DNA from: Adiantum capillus-veneris
Lineage: Eukaryota; Streptophyta; Polypodiopsida; Polypodiales; Pteridaceae
Direction of reading: 5' to 3'
DNA length: 64,000 bases
Assembly: GCA_014529385.2 (NCBI GenBank)
Contig: CM043967.1
Location: 135,231,182-135,295,181 of the forward strand
The notes beneath the pieces are model-generated. The model had not been told where the DNA came from. It searched no databases and saw nothing but the letters and a program-made list of their open reading frames with translations. The position numbers and the translations under genes are program-made. Positions 19,458 to 31,133 of the stretch are shown piece by piece (the first letter of the stretch is position 1; every line of letters starts with the position of its first letter).

Positions 19458-22238
19458 CTACAAGGTGAATGGTTCCTCTTTCTTCCCCAAAGCAAGGGCT
19501 GACATTATGTCTCTAAAGTCAGGGTCAGTAGCATACTCATCTATCATAGAGGATAGATCATTGTGAGTAGCTATAGACACTGCATTAACTTTTTGTCGTC
19601 GTGAAAGTGCATCGGCAACTTGATTGTGCTTACCAGCTATGTGAGCAATATGGAAATTAAATTGCGGAAGAAAATTTGCCCACCTCATTTGTTTGTCGGA
19701 AAGCTTGGTTTGCGTCATGAAATACTTGAGACTTTGGTGGTCGGTTCGTAGGATAAATGGAGTCCCCAATAGGTAGTGCTTCCATGTGTCTAGGGCATGT
19801 AGAACAGCTAAAAGCTCTTTCTCATAAATGCCCAAGACTCGTTCATCACTATTGAGCCTTCGGCTCTCATATGCTATGGCATGCCCTTCTTGAAGCAAAA
19901 CCGCTCCAAGGCAATCACCACAAGCATCACATTGGACCTCAAATGGCTTTGAGAGATCCGAAAGCACGAGGACTAGTTGGGAAGTAAGCTTCTCTTTGAG
20001 TTTTTCAAAAGCATTTTGCTCCTTAGCAGTCCATACAAACTTAACGTTCTTCTTAGTTAAGTCGTGTAGTGGTCCTGCTACTTGAGAGAATTTTGCTATG
20101 AAGCGTCTATAGTATGCACACATACCAATAAAGCTTCTTAGCTCATGTAGATTTCTTGGGTTAGGCCATGCTTTTATTACCTCTAAATTTGATGGATCCA
20201 TTTGGATACCATCTTTAGAGATAATATGACCTAGGTACTGAATCTCTTGAAGGAAGAATTCGCTTTTCTTTTGGTTGAGATAAAGCTTGTTCTCCCTCAA
20301 TGCTTGAAAAATCACTTGGAGATGTTGCTTATGTTCCTCCAAAGATTTGGAGTAGATGATGATATCATCAAAGAACACTCCAGTGAATTTACGATATGTT
20401 CTAAAAATTTTCTCCATCAAACGATTGAACGTAGCTGGTGCATTAGTCAAGCCAAAAGGCATGACTAGATATTCATAATGACCAAACGTTGTGCGAAACG
20501 CGGTCTTTAAGATATATTCATCCACTATCCTTATTTGATGATAGCCACTCTTAAGGTCAATCCTACTGAAGTAGGTGGAGCCTTGTAGCTTATCAAACAG
20601 ATCTTCTACCCGAGGTACGGGAAATCTGTTTTTGATAGTGATATGGTTTAGTGCTCGATAGTCCACACACATACGGTATGTACCATCTTTCTTTTGCACT
20701 AAAAGGACTGGAGAACAAAAGGGAGAGGAACTAGGCCTCACCATCCCTTTGTCTACTAGTTCTTGTACTTGCCTCATGATCTCCTCTTGTTGAGCTTGTG
20801 AGACTCGATAAGGAGGCTTGTTAGGTGGTGAGCTTCCAGGAAGGAGCTCAATGCGATGGTCATCATCCCCTAGTTTTGGAGGTAAGTCCATAGGGATATC
20901 ATCGATGAACACATCTTGGAATCCTTTTAGAAAATTAGACAAGTCTAACTCTTCTTGATTCCTACCATTTACATTTGATGAAACATTAGTATCTTTTAGA
21001 GACTCTTTGACAAAAATCATGTACGCAGAAACTGAGCTCTTCATTGACTTATCAAAAGCAAGAGGATTTACAAGTGGGATAGTGCGACCACGCTCACTAG
21101 CATCTATATACATGTTCTTTCCCCTGTAGGTGAAGTAGATTCTCCTTTCAGGGAACTTCATGTTGGCAGCCATGCGATCAAACCATGGTGCCCCTAGAAT
21201 AACATCCTCATGTTGGAGAGGAGAGATGAAGAAGTCTTCTTTGTCGACATAGCTTTGGACATGAAGCCTCAACTTCCCAATCAAAGGAGTAACGGAGGCT
21301 TGTTGTCCCTTGAAAGTTGCATCAACCACTACTATATCTCCCATCTCAAAATCTTGAATGCCCAACTTGGTGGCCAACTCTATTGATATGAAGTTGAGAG
21401 TAGAGCCAGGGTCAAACAAGATGAAGGCATCATGCTCTCTTACCTTTCCCCAAGCATAGGAGAGTGATGATCCTTTGCAATGAGCATCCTCTTTTGGAGC
21501 TTCGATGGTGGAAGCCCTAGGAGTCTCATTGCGAGTATTCTTCTTGGGGCAAGAACGATAGCCATGTCCTTGCTCCCCACACTTGAAACACTTATGGTCC
21601 TTGCGAAAAGCTTCAAGATCTTCAGGAGAGAGTTTGTTTTTACCTTTGTAAACTCCCTTCTCCTTGGACCAATTGTTGTTGTTGTTGTTGGAAGTGACTT
21701 GGGATTTATTTTGAGCATTGGTTTTCCCCTTTGCATCATTTTTGTCTTTGTTTTCCATGGGCTTGACATTACGTCTAGCCCCTTGATGGAAATTGATGCG
21801 TGAAGCAACCATGGTATGATGGATTACTTCGGTAATAGTAGCAGGCCGTTGAGAGTTGATGTATTCGGCCATCTCTTTAGGTAATCCCACACAGAATTGT
21901 TGCCTTTGCTCGGCAAAGTCTATCTTTTGAAAGACAGTAGCCTTGAGATGTAAATCCCAAAACTTTTCTACATATTTGTGGATAGACTCATGGGAGAGGA
22001 GCTTTAAGCCGCCCCATTCGGTAAGAACTTTATCTTTAGTATCGCTTGGAAGAAATTGCTTCATGATGGAAACTCGTAGAGTTTTCCATGTCTTTGGGGC
22101 TTCTCCATTGCCACAAAGGCTAGCCCACCATTGACGAGCTGATTTTTGGAAGTGCATAGCTACATGGCGTAGCTTGGAGGACTCTGTGAAGCCCTCGTCC
22201 CCAAAGGCCGCATCAAATTGCTGGATGAAGGCCAACAC
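19458..22238 (-). pseudogene. Element F gag core, zinc knuckle, protease, RT and RNase H
   Basis: A 926-residue open stretch in the main polyprotein phase. In order: a retrotransposon gag core (residues about 1-160), a CX2CX4HX4C zinc knuckle (CFKCGEQGHGYRSC, near 215), a protease with DPGSTLNFIS (Pro where most retropepsins have Ser or Thr), RT with VFFDDIIIYS, and RNase H with the expected acidic residues up to about residue 870. It has no ATG of its own and continues from the gag N-terminus, whose phase is lost upstream. It ends in a TAG at 19,458-19,460 where related elements read through, most simply CAG to TAG. Confidence 0.92.
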
Positions 22239-22309
22239 TTTGTCGGTAGCACCAAAGGTGCCATCGTAGGTGAGAAAAGAGATACTCTTTCCTCCCTCCT
22301 TGAACGTTT

Positions 22310-22876
22310 TTAGCTTTTGTGACCTTCGCCATGCAGGAAATGATTTGCGATGTCCTCCCCTCTTGTATTCTCTAGGAGAATAGCCATAACTTTCATCGGA
22401 AGAGGAGGAAGGTGAAGAAGAAGGAAAAGAGGGTGACCTCTTCCTAGCCCTTTTCTTCCTTTGTTTCCTCTCTTGCCTTTCAGAGTGATGAAGAGAAGGA
22501 CTATGGGTTGCTCTTTTCCTCGTGGAGGAGTAGGCGATCGTCTAGACCGCCGTCTTCGTGGAGCCACATCTTCAGAAGAACTTAGACTTTCACTGCTTTC
22601 TTTCTCTTTGGATTCCTCTTCTCGAATGGGAGAGAGTTTTCTTTTGGGGGTCTCTTCAAGAGGCCTCCTAAGCTCTCTCTCCTCTTGGAGAGGAAGGAAA
22701 ATTCCATAAGCACGAAGTTGTTGAGTAACTTCGGCTTGCAAAGCAGGGTTGCCCATAGCTTGCTGCAACCTAGTGACGAGATAATTCACAAAAATGGGAG
22801 CATCATCATTAGGACCTTCATGTGCAAAATCAAAGCTATCTATGTTCATTATACTCTCTTGATTATTGTCAGCCAT
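22310..22876 (-). pseudogene. Element F gag N-terminal segment
   Basis: It starts at the ATG at 22,874-22,876 (MADNNQESIMNIDSF), about 400 bp inside the primer-binding site. A Ser/Arg/Glu-rich region follows. Near 22,513-22,518 an A run appears one base short, so the last 60-odd residues of this frame are out of phase, and the correct phase continues into 22,238-19,458. An intact copy would be one long gag-pol polyprotein. Confidence 0.85.
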
Positions 22877-23277
22877 GTTAACAAAATTTATGTATATACT
22901 TAGTGTATGCTTTGGCAATTCAAAACCTTAGTTGCCACTCCTCTTAGCCTTTGAAAATCGGCTCTTAAGTATCTACACCCACGGCTCAAAGTGGTTAATT
23001 ATAGAGAGTAGAGGAGTAGGTCTAACATAGCAGAGTTGCCAAGGGCTATCTCCTTTCGGACTTCTTATGGCTCAATAATGGTAAAGCCGTAGGCAAGTCT
23101 AAAAAGACTCCATTATTAAGTCCAAAGCTCCCGAGGTGTGCACCATCCCCCACATAGTGGGCTTAACAAAACCGATATTAGATCCGAGTTCCACTTACCC
23201 TATTATAATTAACAACATCAACCATTTATAGGCTACTTAAGGACCTCTCTTCTTAAGCAAGAAAAGAGAAACCAAAT
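22877..23277 (-). other. 5' leader of element F
   Basis: About 400 bp of noncoding sequence between the primer-binding site and the gag ATG. It is recognisable in F2 at 53,187-53,586. It has no palindrome array, in contrast to elements A, B and C. Confidence 0.8.
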
Positions 23278-23289
23278 GCTCTGATACCA
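23278..23289 (-). promoter_or_regulatory. Primer-binding site of element F (initiator Met tRNA)
   Basis: The minus strand reads TGGTATCAGAGC one base after the LTR, the classic plant LTR-retrotransposon primer site for initiator methionine tRNA. Confidence 0.95.
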
Positions 23290-23290
23290 A

Positions 23291-24922
23291 TGTAATGTAA
23301 TTGGCCTATTTAACTTGAGAGTAGCGAAAATTAATGAGATTACTTTTGAGAAATAACTTTGTGAGCATAACGGGTGAACATAATTGAAGATAACAACATA
23401 ATCATAGCAATAAGTTAACTTGGCATGAACAATACTTTTGCAAGAGAGAGAATTTAGAAAACATGACAACAGTTGAGGACCGGATTTATGTGGAGCCGGT
23501 CCCCCCTCCAATATAGGCATTTGTATTATGATTTCTCCCATTAAGAGAGACTTGTTACAATACAGTCTTTGTGTTCCTTGTGACCTAGGTGATGCAATGA
23601 AGATGGAAAGCTTCATGCATCACAAACATAACATAAACTTGAAGAAAGCTTTAACTATCCCAAGCCTCAGTCCCAAGACCTCAAACACTTTCGAAGGTGG
23701 AGAGAGCTAGCAGGGAATGAGGGTAGGGAAGAGGAAGAAGAAACATTTCGTAGGAGAAAGAATTAGTTCCTCACTTATCATACTCTTGTTGCTAGCATAC
23801 ATAATAGCATAGTAATGAAGAAGGAGGATATGGCAAGCTTAAGCATTGAAGCATGGCTCTTGGTTGGATTTGCACTCCATAGCCAAGAGTGTTGGTGTAG
23901 GCTCTCAACCTCTACTTGCTTGGAGAAGGAGAGGGAGCTCTTGCACTTTGCATAGCACACAATGAGAGTGTTTGTGAGTGTGTGTGGGTGAGTATACCCC
24001 CTAAGCATCCCCCTAGCTTGCTTGGGTCGACCCCCCCCTTGTAGCTCATGCTTGAAGCTCATTGGACCCCTCCAGGCCTAGCCAATCATGAGCAGGAGGC
24101 ATTACAAGCAGTAGGGGTAGCCTTGAGACAAGTGTCCCCCTTTCCCCTTTGAGAGAGAGGGATAGATAAATGATAAATCAATTAATTAAATCTCCTAAAT
24201 TACTATTGGACCCCTTGGGTGGCCAACCAATAGGTTTCAGGCATCTCATAAAGGTAACATAGGTAGGGGCCTGACATGTGTCCTTGCTACCTCTTCAAGC
24301 TTGGGCCTTCCTTGTGTGTGTGAGTGGGTGTTCTCTCTCTAGCCCCTAGGAAAAGGGCTTGCCCCCCCTCTTGTAGGGATGCTTTTGACTTTTGGTGCTC
24401 AAGCACCTTAGTCATCAAGCATGACTAAGCACTTGGACTAGGGGGTATTCCCACAAGCATCTCAGGCAAGCTTGTCAAAGCACCTCAAGTACCTTAATCG
24501 TGCAGCAAGTCAAGCACCTCAAGCATGTAGCAGATCAAGCACCTCAAGCACCTTAATCAAGCACCTCAAGCATGACAAGCACCTCAAGCAGGACAAGCAC
24601 CTCAAGCACGACAAGCACCTCGAGCTTGGGCCGGGTTCCCACCTCAAGCTCAACCCTAGCTTACCTAAGGTCAAAGGACTTTTACACACATTATTGGAGG
24701 TCTTCAATGAAGCTAACCCTAAGGTCTTATGCTCCATTGGTTAGACTTGCTCTTGATAGACCATCTCCCATTTGGGCCCCTTTACCATTGGCCCCGTGTT
24801 GAGATAGATCTATAAGCACATATCTATATCTTAACACTTGTTCCCTTTTATTCTCCCACATTAAGTGATCAATTTAATATGAGAAAATCATTTCGGTTGG
24901 TTAGATATTAGATTTTATGACA
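23291..24922 (-). repeat. 5' LTR of element F (1,632 bp)
   Basis: It runs from TGTAATGTAATT to TTTTATGACA on the plus strand, next to the primer-binding site. It carries a longer version of the CAAGCACCT tandem repeat (24,472-24,630) than the 3' LTR, accounting for most of the 47-bp length difference. Confidence 0.95.
24472..24630. repeat. Short tandem repeat in F 5' LTR
   Basis: It has tandem copies of CAAGCACCTCAAGCA and GACAAGCACCT variants. The copy number has changed since insertion compared with the partner LTR. Confidence 0.85.
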
Positions 24923-25630
24923 ATTCAAAGGGCATATATCCTGTAACTGAACTGTGTGTAGTGCGATCAGCCCACAAAGCAAATGACAAGAGTTTAGGCC
25001 AATCACCAATATGTCCTTCACACACCTTTGCTAAAGCTTTAACAATAGGTGGATGTCCTCTTTCAATCTTCCCGTTACCTTCTGGATTATATGCTGTGGT
25101 GAGGGCGAGTTTAATGCCCATACGAGCAAAATCTCTCGAGCTTCATCTGCATCCAGCTCCCCTCTATCTGCAGTAATTCTGCCAACACATCCATACCCGG
25201 AGATAACATCTTCAAGCAAGAACTTGCATATTGAACTGGTAGCTTTGGAACATAAAGCTCTGCCTTCAACCTGGTTTGTAAGATCTTCCCTGGTAAGAAC
25301 AATATATCTCATCTCCCACACTCCTACTGGCATTGTAATAAGGTCCACCACCCACTTGTAGTGGATAGCCAGTGGATAGGTGGGATGCAACCCATCTCTC
25401 TGTCGCACATTAGAGTACTGTTGACATATTAAGAATGATTCCACAAATTGAACCACATCTTTATACATACCTCTCCACAAATATCGGTCTTTAATCTTGA
25501 CAAAGGTTGCCCAGACTCCTCTGTGTCCAGCCCATAGACTTTCATGGAACTCTTTCATCACTGCTGTTGGGTTGCTTTGTCGCAAATAATTTGTTGTGGT
25601 ACCCCTCCTGGGCGCTTCGGTTGCTTCCAT
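24923..25630 (-). pseudogene. Element E integrase zinc module and catalytic core
   Basis: It is split over two phases (25,031-25,630 and 24,923-25,121), one -1 step apart. The upstream part holds the HHCC-like module (HESLWAGHRG, later CQQYSN). The downstream part holds the end of the core with AYNPEGNGKIERGH, the Glu region of the catalytic triad. The gene is then cut by F at 24,922 and resumes at 16,149. There is no intact integrase. Confidence 0.8.
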
Positions 25631-25761
25631 AAATGTCCGTCTTTCAGGAAATAGCCATAGGCCTTTTTCTTGATCTTCTTGAATTCTTGATCACTCCATC
25701 CTTGTCTAGTGAGAGTACTTAGGTAGCGGTCAATCATAAGCCACTCTCCATCATAAAACTC

Positions 25762-26430
25762 TTAAGAAAAGACTTCAAAAACATGAGCAATACTACCACA
25801 GTTGGCATGTAGATAAGAAGACGTGTAGAACTTCAAGCCAACATCATCACTCGTGGTCAACATCTCTTCTTCATTTTCAAACCTGGCTCTTGATAACATA
25901 TCTGCAACAGGGTTATCTCTACCTGCAATATGACAAAATTCAGTGTTAAGAGACTTAATATATGCTATCCATCGTAGCATGGCAATGTCTGGAGTAGAGC
26001 AGTTTGCAATCATCCCTATCAGTGGCAAGCAATCTGTCTCTACCACAATGGAAGCTCCAATAAAGTATTCTTTATCAGTCCTTAGTGCAGTAGCAACGCC
26101 CCAAAGTTCCCTCTTAACCTGTGGATATCCTAGTTGACAAGCATTGAGCACCTTGGCTCCAAATCTCACTGCATACCTATGTCCTTTAGCATCATCTTGA
26201 CCTATAGCCCATCTAATACCTGTCGGGCTAGTGTCAACGGTTAGAATAATTAGCGTGTCACATTTATAATCAACTTTCCTCAAGGTCGGAGCCTCAAGAA
26301 GCATCTTCTTTAATTTCTTAATAGCTTGTGTGTGAAATTCTTCCCAAACAAACCTCTTACCTTTTTGTAGCAATTGATACAGCACCTCTGCAACATGGGC
26401 AAAGTGTGGCAGCCAAATACGATAGAACAC
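25762..26430 (-). pseudogene. Element E RNase H and RT thumb region
   Basis: About 222 residues. The early part is the RT thumb/connection (FYRIWLPHFA), then RNase H with LTVDTSPTGI at the first Asp, KRELWGV at the Glu and VETDCLPL at the next Asp. It ends with NPVADMLSR, the usual close of Ty3 RNase H. It is linked to RT by a -1 phase change near 26,480 and to integrase by another near 25,700. Confidence 0.82.
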
Positions 26431-26660
26431 ACACGCGCCTAAGAATTGATGAACCTCAGTAACTGAAGAACATGTTTCATCTTTTGGATTGCTTCTACTT
26501 TTGCTGGACTTGGCCTTCTTCCTTCAGAACTGCACATGTGTCCCACAATTAAGACCTCCTTAGCTCCAAAAGTCGATTTTTGACCTAAAAGTGTTAAGTT
26601 AACTTCTTCAAGCCTTGATAATATAGCATCACAGTCAGCAATATGTTGAGCAACAAACTA

Positions 26661-27842
26661 TCAGCACCCCCTCTGGTCTTTTGCTTCATCTTTTGAGCCT
26701 TCTTCACAGCCCTTAATTGGTAGATCATCAATGAAAGGCATAGTAACATGTGGGATAAATTCCCTTAATACCTTATTCATGTCGTTCATCATATGAGCTA
26801 CTAAATTAGTAGCACCCTGTGGTGGCAGAGTGCACATCCTTACCAAACCAAGAGGAGTACACATTGTAGTAAGATCCCTGCTCTCCAAAGCTAATTGGAA
26901 TTGATCATATCCTGAATAAAGATCGCCCATGGAGTAAATAGATCTACCTGTGAAGGCCTCAACAAATTCATCCACAATTGGGCCAGTACCCACATTGCGG
27001 ATTGTTACCTTGTTAACTGGTTGCATATCTTGAATGAACCTTAATGTACCATTTTTCTTTGCAAAAGTAAACCATCGATTGGGATACGGAGCACATGACG
27101 GCTCCAAAATTCCCATTTGAATCTTTTCATTACGAAAATTGATAAGCTTTGGCAAGTGACCTTTAGGAACTGGAATAGGATGCAAGCTCCATGGCATGTG
27201 TGGAACAGTGAAAATAACCATTGGTGAAACAACACTCGGATCCACACACCCTATCTCACTTGGCTCAAAAGCAAAAGCTTTACCATGTTTTTTGAGCATA
27301 CCTTGAAAACATTTGATCTCCTCTTCATTGAGGAAGCCGTCTTCTCCAACCTTTATTTGCTGCAGTGTCTCCTTAGTAAACTTATGCCCTATGTTCTTTG
27401 GATCTCTGAGTATAGGCTATCGATAAGCCTCTTTGATCATCCCATCACTTCCTTCTGGCAGCGGTGTAGCCACTGGCCTCACTTTCTTTGCAACAGTCTT
27501 GTATTTTGTCTCTATCTGTGCTTCAACAGTTTCACCTGAATCATCTTTAATATGCATAAGTGCTTCATATAAACTTAACTCATCATACATGTCCATTGAA
27601 TGGACCTTGACCACTTCATTTCCGCTTTGTAACCTGTTTTACCTGATCTCTTCAAGCTCTGACATAGTATCTACATAAGATACCTCTTCAAAGACTCCTG
27701 AAATCACATCATTGGATTCAAGCACATCACAACCTTGCAATTCACTTTGGATACCTGAAACATACTGTTTTTCCCACTTTGGCAGATCATTAAATTTTCT
27801 GAAAGAGACTGAACCTTCAGATGTTAACCCCAAAAAACCCAA
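26661..27842 (-). pseudogene. Element E protease-RT linker and RT fingers/palm
   Basis: A single phase with stops at 27,639 and 27,417. The RT begins near 27,300 (KHGKAFAFEPSEIG) and contains RWFTFAKKNGTLRFIQDMQP, the palm block MGDLYSGYDQFQLAL, TLPPQGATN and the catalytic box PFIDDLPIKG. The catalytic box is F-I-D-D, not Y-x-D-D, and the surrounding motifs differ from those of A, K and F. Stops include a TAG after a CGA codon. The stretch 26,431-26,660 continues the RT in mixed phases. Confidence 0.85.
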
Positions 27843-27898
27843 AGAGAAAGCTTCTCTTTGCGAGAACTTCTCCTCACTTGTACCACCATAGTCCCGCT

Positions 27899-28510
27899 TT
27901 ATAATGGCACTCCGAGAAAATCCTGTGCAAACCTGTGTTCTCTAAACTCCTTGCATATCTTCGGCATTGGATGATCACGTAGACTATCCTTATTCCTAGC
28001 ATGGTCAACACATACAGTCAAGAATCGCATTGCTTTCTTACAATCACGGCTCCGAACCCTGGCATAGGCCAAGCCATCATCTAGCACTTTGGTTTCCATT
28101 CGCACAGCCATAATGTATGGTTGCCCCAGAATTAAAGGATAATAGGAATGCTCCTGTATAAAGAAGTTTTCCTCATCATAGACATCCCCTACAGTTACCT
28201 TAACATTGGCACATGCACCATAGAGGTCACTTGGAAGCATATTGGCAGCTCGAATCCGCCAACCATGGTCCACATCAATAGGCCATTTCCCATTTTTGTG
28301 CAAGATTTTAGCCATCAAATTGATCTCCGATCCATGATCTATGAGTGCTAAGACCGGTTCTTCGATATTGCCAAGCTTTACAACAGTTTCGGTTGTTGCT
28401 CTTGCCCAATGAGTCCTTGAAAAGTGACTCCTTGGTATGCTTTCACTATCTTCATCTTCATTGAAATGAACATGCCTTACGTTGGGTACGGTTGGATTTG
28501 ACACCAACAT
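27899..28510 (-). pseudogene. Element E retropepsin
   Basis: About 200 residues. The active site reads LALIDHGSEINLM, with His where most retropepsins have Ser or Thr, and the C-terminal glycine motif is YPLILGQPY. It follows gag through a -1 phase change at a GAA/GAG-rich run near 28,510 and leads to the RT linker by another -1 change near 27,870. Whether the DHG site is ancestral in this lineage or a mutation cannot be told from one copy. Confidence 0.8.
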
Positions 28511-29112
28511 AGACCTCGACTCTTCTTCTTCTTCAAGATTGCCAAATACTCTTCATAGTCGTCTAGAATTGCTTCACTACGACGTACCGCCTGGCTCTTC
28601 ACTGACTCCGGCTCCTGTTCACTTGGTATCTGCCGCTTCCTTTTGATGATATCTATTATCTCCTCATGAAACTCACGTTTGGCAATGCCCAATATATCAC
28701 CCAATGTGAGCTCCACCTTGCTATTTAGAATTCGCTCTTCAAAGACTTTCTTTAAATCTGTAGCTAATTCAATGTCAGACTTGAGCTTATAAGAGGGTCC
28801 CCTGGGTTTACCTTGCTTTTTGTTCTTAGGTGCATCCTCCATCACCACTTCAAGAGCGGGCTTAGGAGCGGGACTTTCTTCTTTCTTGTTGCTGAACCTC
28901 GTTGCCCTTTTCGATGTCCCAGGAGCTTCTTCATCTCTTTTCTGCTTTTCCTCCACCAAAGCCTCATTAGCTTGAGACTTAGCAATGAATGCATACACCG
29001 ATAGGGAATCCACTGGATCAGCCCACGTGGTTTCTCGAATTGAATTCCCACTTGCCGCAGCTTCCCATAAGTTACCTGTCGAGTTTCTGTTGTCTTCAAA
29101 GCATAAGGCCAT
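28477..29112 (-). pseudogene. Element E gag C-terminal region
   Basis: About 211 residues, highly charged (Lys/Glu/Asp), continuing gag after a -1 phase change near 29,110. There are no recognisable catalytic motifs. The end overlaps the protease segment in a different phase. It probably corresponds to the gag-protease spacer of the original polyprotein. Confidence 0.7.
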
Positions 29113-30251
29113 AATTGACCCTTGGTACCTGCACCATCTTCATCACCCTTCCCGCAGACTTGCAGCCCATATGTAGCTGCTTTCACAAGAGCAACATTAT
29201 GCTGAATCTCTTCAACTATCTTCTTCATACCGCCCCTACCAAAGTTGAGACGGAGCATCTCACCTGTTGCCCTAAGGTGTATCTTCTTGTCCTTCCAGAA
29301 CACCACGTTCCTCTTATATGCTTCATCAAAATCATCACATTCTTTAACATACTTGTGGCCTTCAGTGTCACACCACATGCATCGGTCCCAGCCTTTGCGT
29401 GGTGGCTGCTATCTAGGCTTGGATGTAGACCCCTTTGTAGCTAGTCCATCAAATTTAACAGCTTTAAAATTCAAATTCAATTCTTGAATACCTTTTACCA
29501 ATTCGTCAAGAACTGGCTCCTCCACTCTCGGTATTGCCGAGGTTGTTTTGTCTTTAGGTTCCTCCTTCGCAACATCCATGATGTCAGCCACGATCAACTT
29601 ATCGACTCTCATCTGCCATTTCACGATCATGTTGACTGCTTCGGTGACTACCTTCCAGTCGGATGTTAAGCCCAATTCTCCACTTGGATCCTCTAGCAAC
29701 TGCACTAAACTTTTTTGAAGTCAAGGATTAACAGCCTGAATGAACAGCTCAACCTTCTGATCCCTCATTGAACGTTGCTCTGTCGAGGACAGTTGCTCAA
29801 ATTTATTCCCAAATTCCTGCAATAAATCTCGTGCAGACAGATTTTTGTTCTTCTTCTGCACCCACCTAATGAAACTTTGCCTGGTTACTCTTTGCGAATC
29901 CTCCAGGAAGTATTCCTCCTGAAGCGCCTTCTTGAAATCCTGCCAATTCGGGCCTTGAAGCACCTGAATTTCTTCAATTTGACTCCTAAGTTACGGCTCC
30001 GCAATCCAATGGAACCCTTCCACTACATTTTGATCATCAATTCCATTCTCTTCCATTGCTTGTTCATAGATATTGCAAAATTTGCTAATATCCCGGCCTT
30101 CAAATCGATGGAATTTCTCGGTAACTGTGTGCCGAGCTTTACGGATCCTCTTCTGCAAATTGTACTACTATTGGGCAGCCTCCTGTTGTTGCATATAAGC
30201 AGAAAACTACGGCATCATTTGCTGCATGGCAGCCTCTTGCGGTGTCGACAT
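28842..30251 (-). pseudogene. Element E gag, nonsense-mutated
   Basis: The ATG at 30,249-30,251 (MSTPQEAAMQQ) lies about 33 bp inside the primer-binding site. The whole stretch is in one phase but interrupted by stops at 30,207, 30,168, 30,165, 29,991, 29,721 and 29,409. Between them are gag-like blocks (EKFHRFEGRDISKFCNIYEQ, QDFKKALQEEYF) and a zinc-knuckle-like CX2CX4HX5C (CMWCDTEGHKYVKEC) near 29,350. Several stops sit where glutamine or arginine codons are expected, so C-to-T change is the simplest cause. Confidence 0.8.
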
Positions 30252-30283
30252 CCTTCTTCACCACACTGCTCACCCCGGCTCGT

Positions 30284-30301
30284 TTCGAGTCGGGTTCACC
30301 A
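30284..30301 (-). promoter_or_regulatory. Probable primer-binding site of element E
   Basis: The minus strand reads TGGTGAACCCGACTCGAA four bases inside the inferred LTR end, with the TGG start expected of a primer site. I could not assign the tRNA, and the sequence further in does not fold as a proper T-arm. The call rests mainly on its position. Confidence 0.5.
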
Positions 30302-30814
30302 AGAATGTCGGGGGATAATTGTGCAAAAGGTGAGCCAGGAAGGCACCGGGCCCCTAGCTGTGAGAGGTGCAGGAAAGAGGGGTGTAGCAGACGCAATTAC
30401 TGACAACAGAGTTTAAAACAAACAGTCCGTCTAATTTCCAGTTAATAGACAGAATCCATGGTTAATAAATCACTATGGAAGCTTAAATGCTCTTTACAAG
30501 AAGAAATCTGGCTTAAATCAGGTGCTTAAACAAGAAAATAATGAAGCTCTACTTACTCTGCCTTCTGCTCCCCGATTCGAATGGTTAATGGGCTTCGAGC
30601 ACGTTTAGGATGGCTAATCGAAGTTAAGCTTGAGGATTTTAGTGGTTAATAAACTCTTAACTTTGGTAGTCCGGGCTTAGAGGGTTTTTGCTTCTGAGCT
30701 TCGGAATCAAAGCTTAGCTTAGAATGGGTTAAGAGATATTAAAGAGAGCGTACGAGGGTTTTAATGAGGCCTTAGGAGATTTGAGAGGTTTAATATGGCC
30801 TGAGGGCGAAATTG

Positions 30815-31060
30815 GGAGATTAGCGAGCTTAAGAGCTTGACTATGCGAGCTTAAGAGCTTAATTATGCGAGCTTAAGAGCTTAAGATCTTAAGAGATTAT
30901 GAGGAGATTAAGAATTTAAGAGCTTAAGATGAGCTTAAGCTTGAGGGCTCGGAGAGCTTACGAGCTTGAAGGCTTAAGAGCTTAAAGATTATGAGGATTA
31001 AGAGCTTAAGAGCTTAAGATGAGCTTAAGCTTGAGGGCTCGAAAAGCTTAAGGATTGCTT
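30815..31060. repeat. AGAGCTTAAG-rich repeat block in the E LTR
   Basis: Degenerate tandem copies of GAGCTTAAGAGCTTAAG, many containing the self-complementary CTTAAG. Two longer copies near 30,915-30,950 and 31,000-31,040 share GATGAGCTTAAGCTTGAGGG. Confidence 0.85.
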
Positions 31061-31133
31061 GAAGATTATGAGGAGGAGACACAAGATGATGAGGTGAAGA
31101 GAAAGAAAATCACACGATTCCCCTCTTTTTTGT

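Larger units (their letters stand above)
16150..24922 (-). mobile_element. Element F: complete chromovirus-like Ty3/gypsy element inserted in E integrase
   Basis: Long direct LTRs (16,150-17,734 and 23,291-24,922) are about 98% alike by eye. The flanks show the target duplication ATTC or AATTC, whose last or first base is shared with the LTR end. The element has an initiator-Met primer site and a single gag-pol polyprotein. Domain order is gag, zinc knuckle, protease, RT, RNase H, integrase and a degraded chromodomain-like tail, as in plant chromoviruses. It carries one in-frame stop and one frameshift, so this copy is probably not autonomous although young. A related remnant (F2) lies at 52,986-55,422. 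Confidence 0.95.

Noticed and set aside
24519-24737. Repeat-rich ORF with LRCLSCLRCLSC
   Set aside because: It is a translation of the CAAGCACCT tandem repeat inside the F LTR.
30270-30301. tRNA gene ending in CCA
   Set aside because: The T-arm geometry does not fit, no acceptor or anticodon arm is found upstream, and the segment sits where the E primer-binding site is expected.
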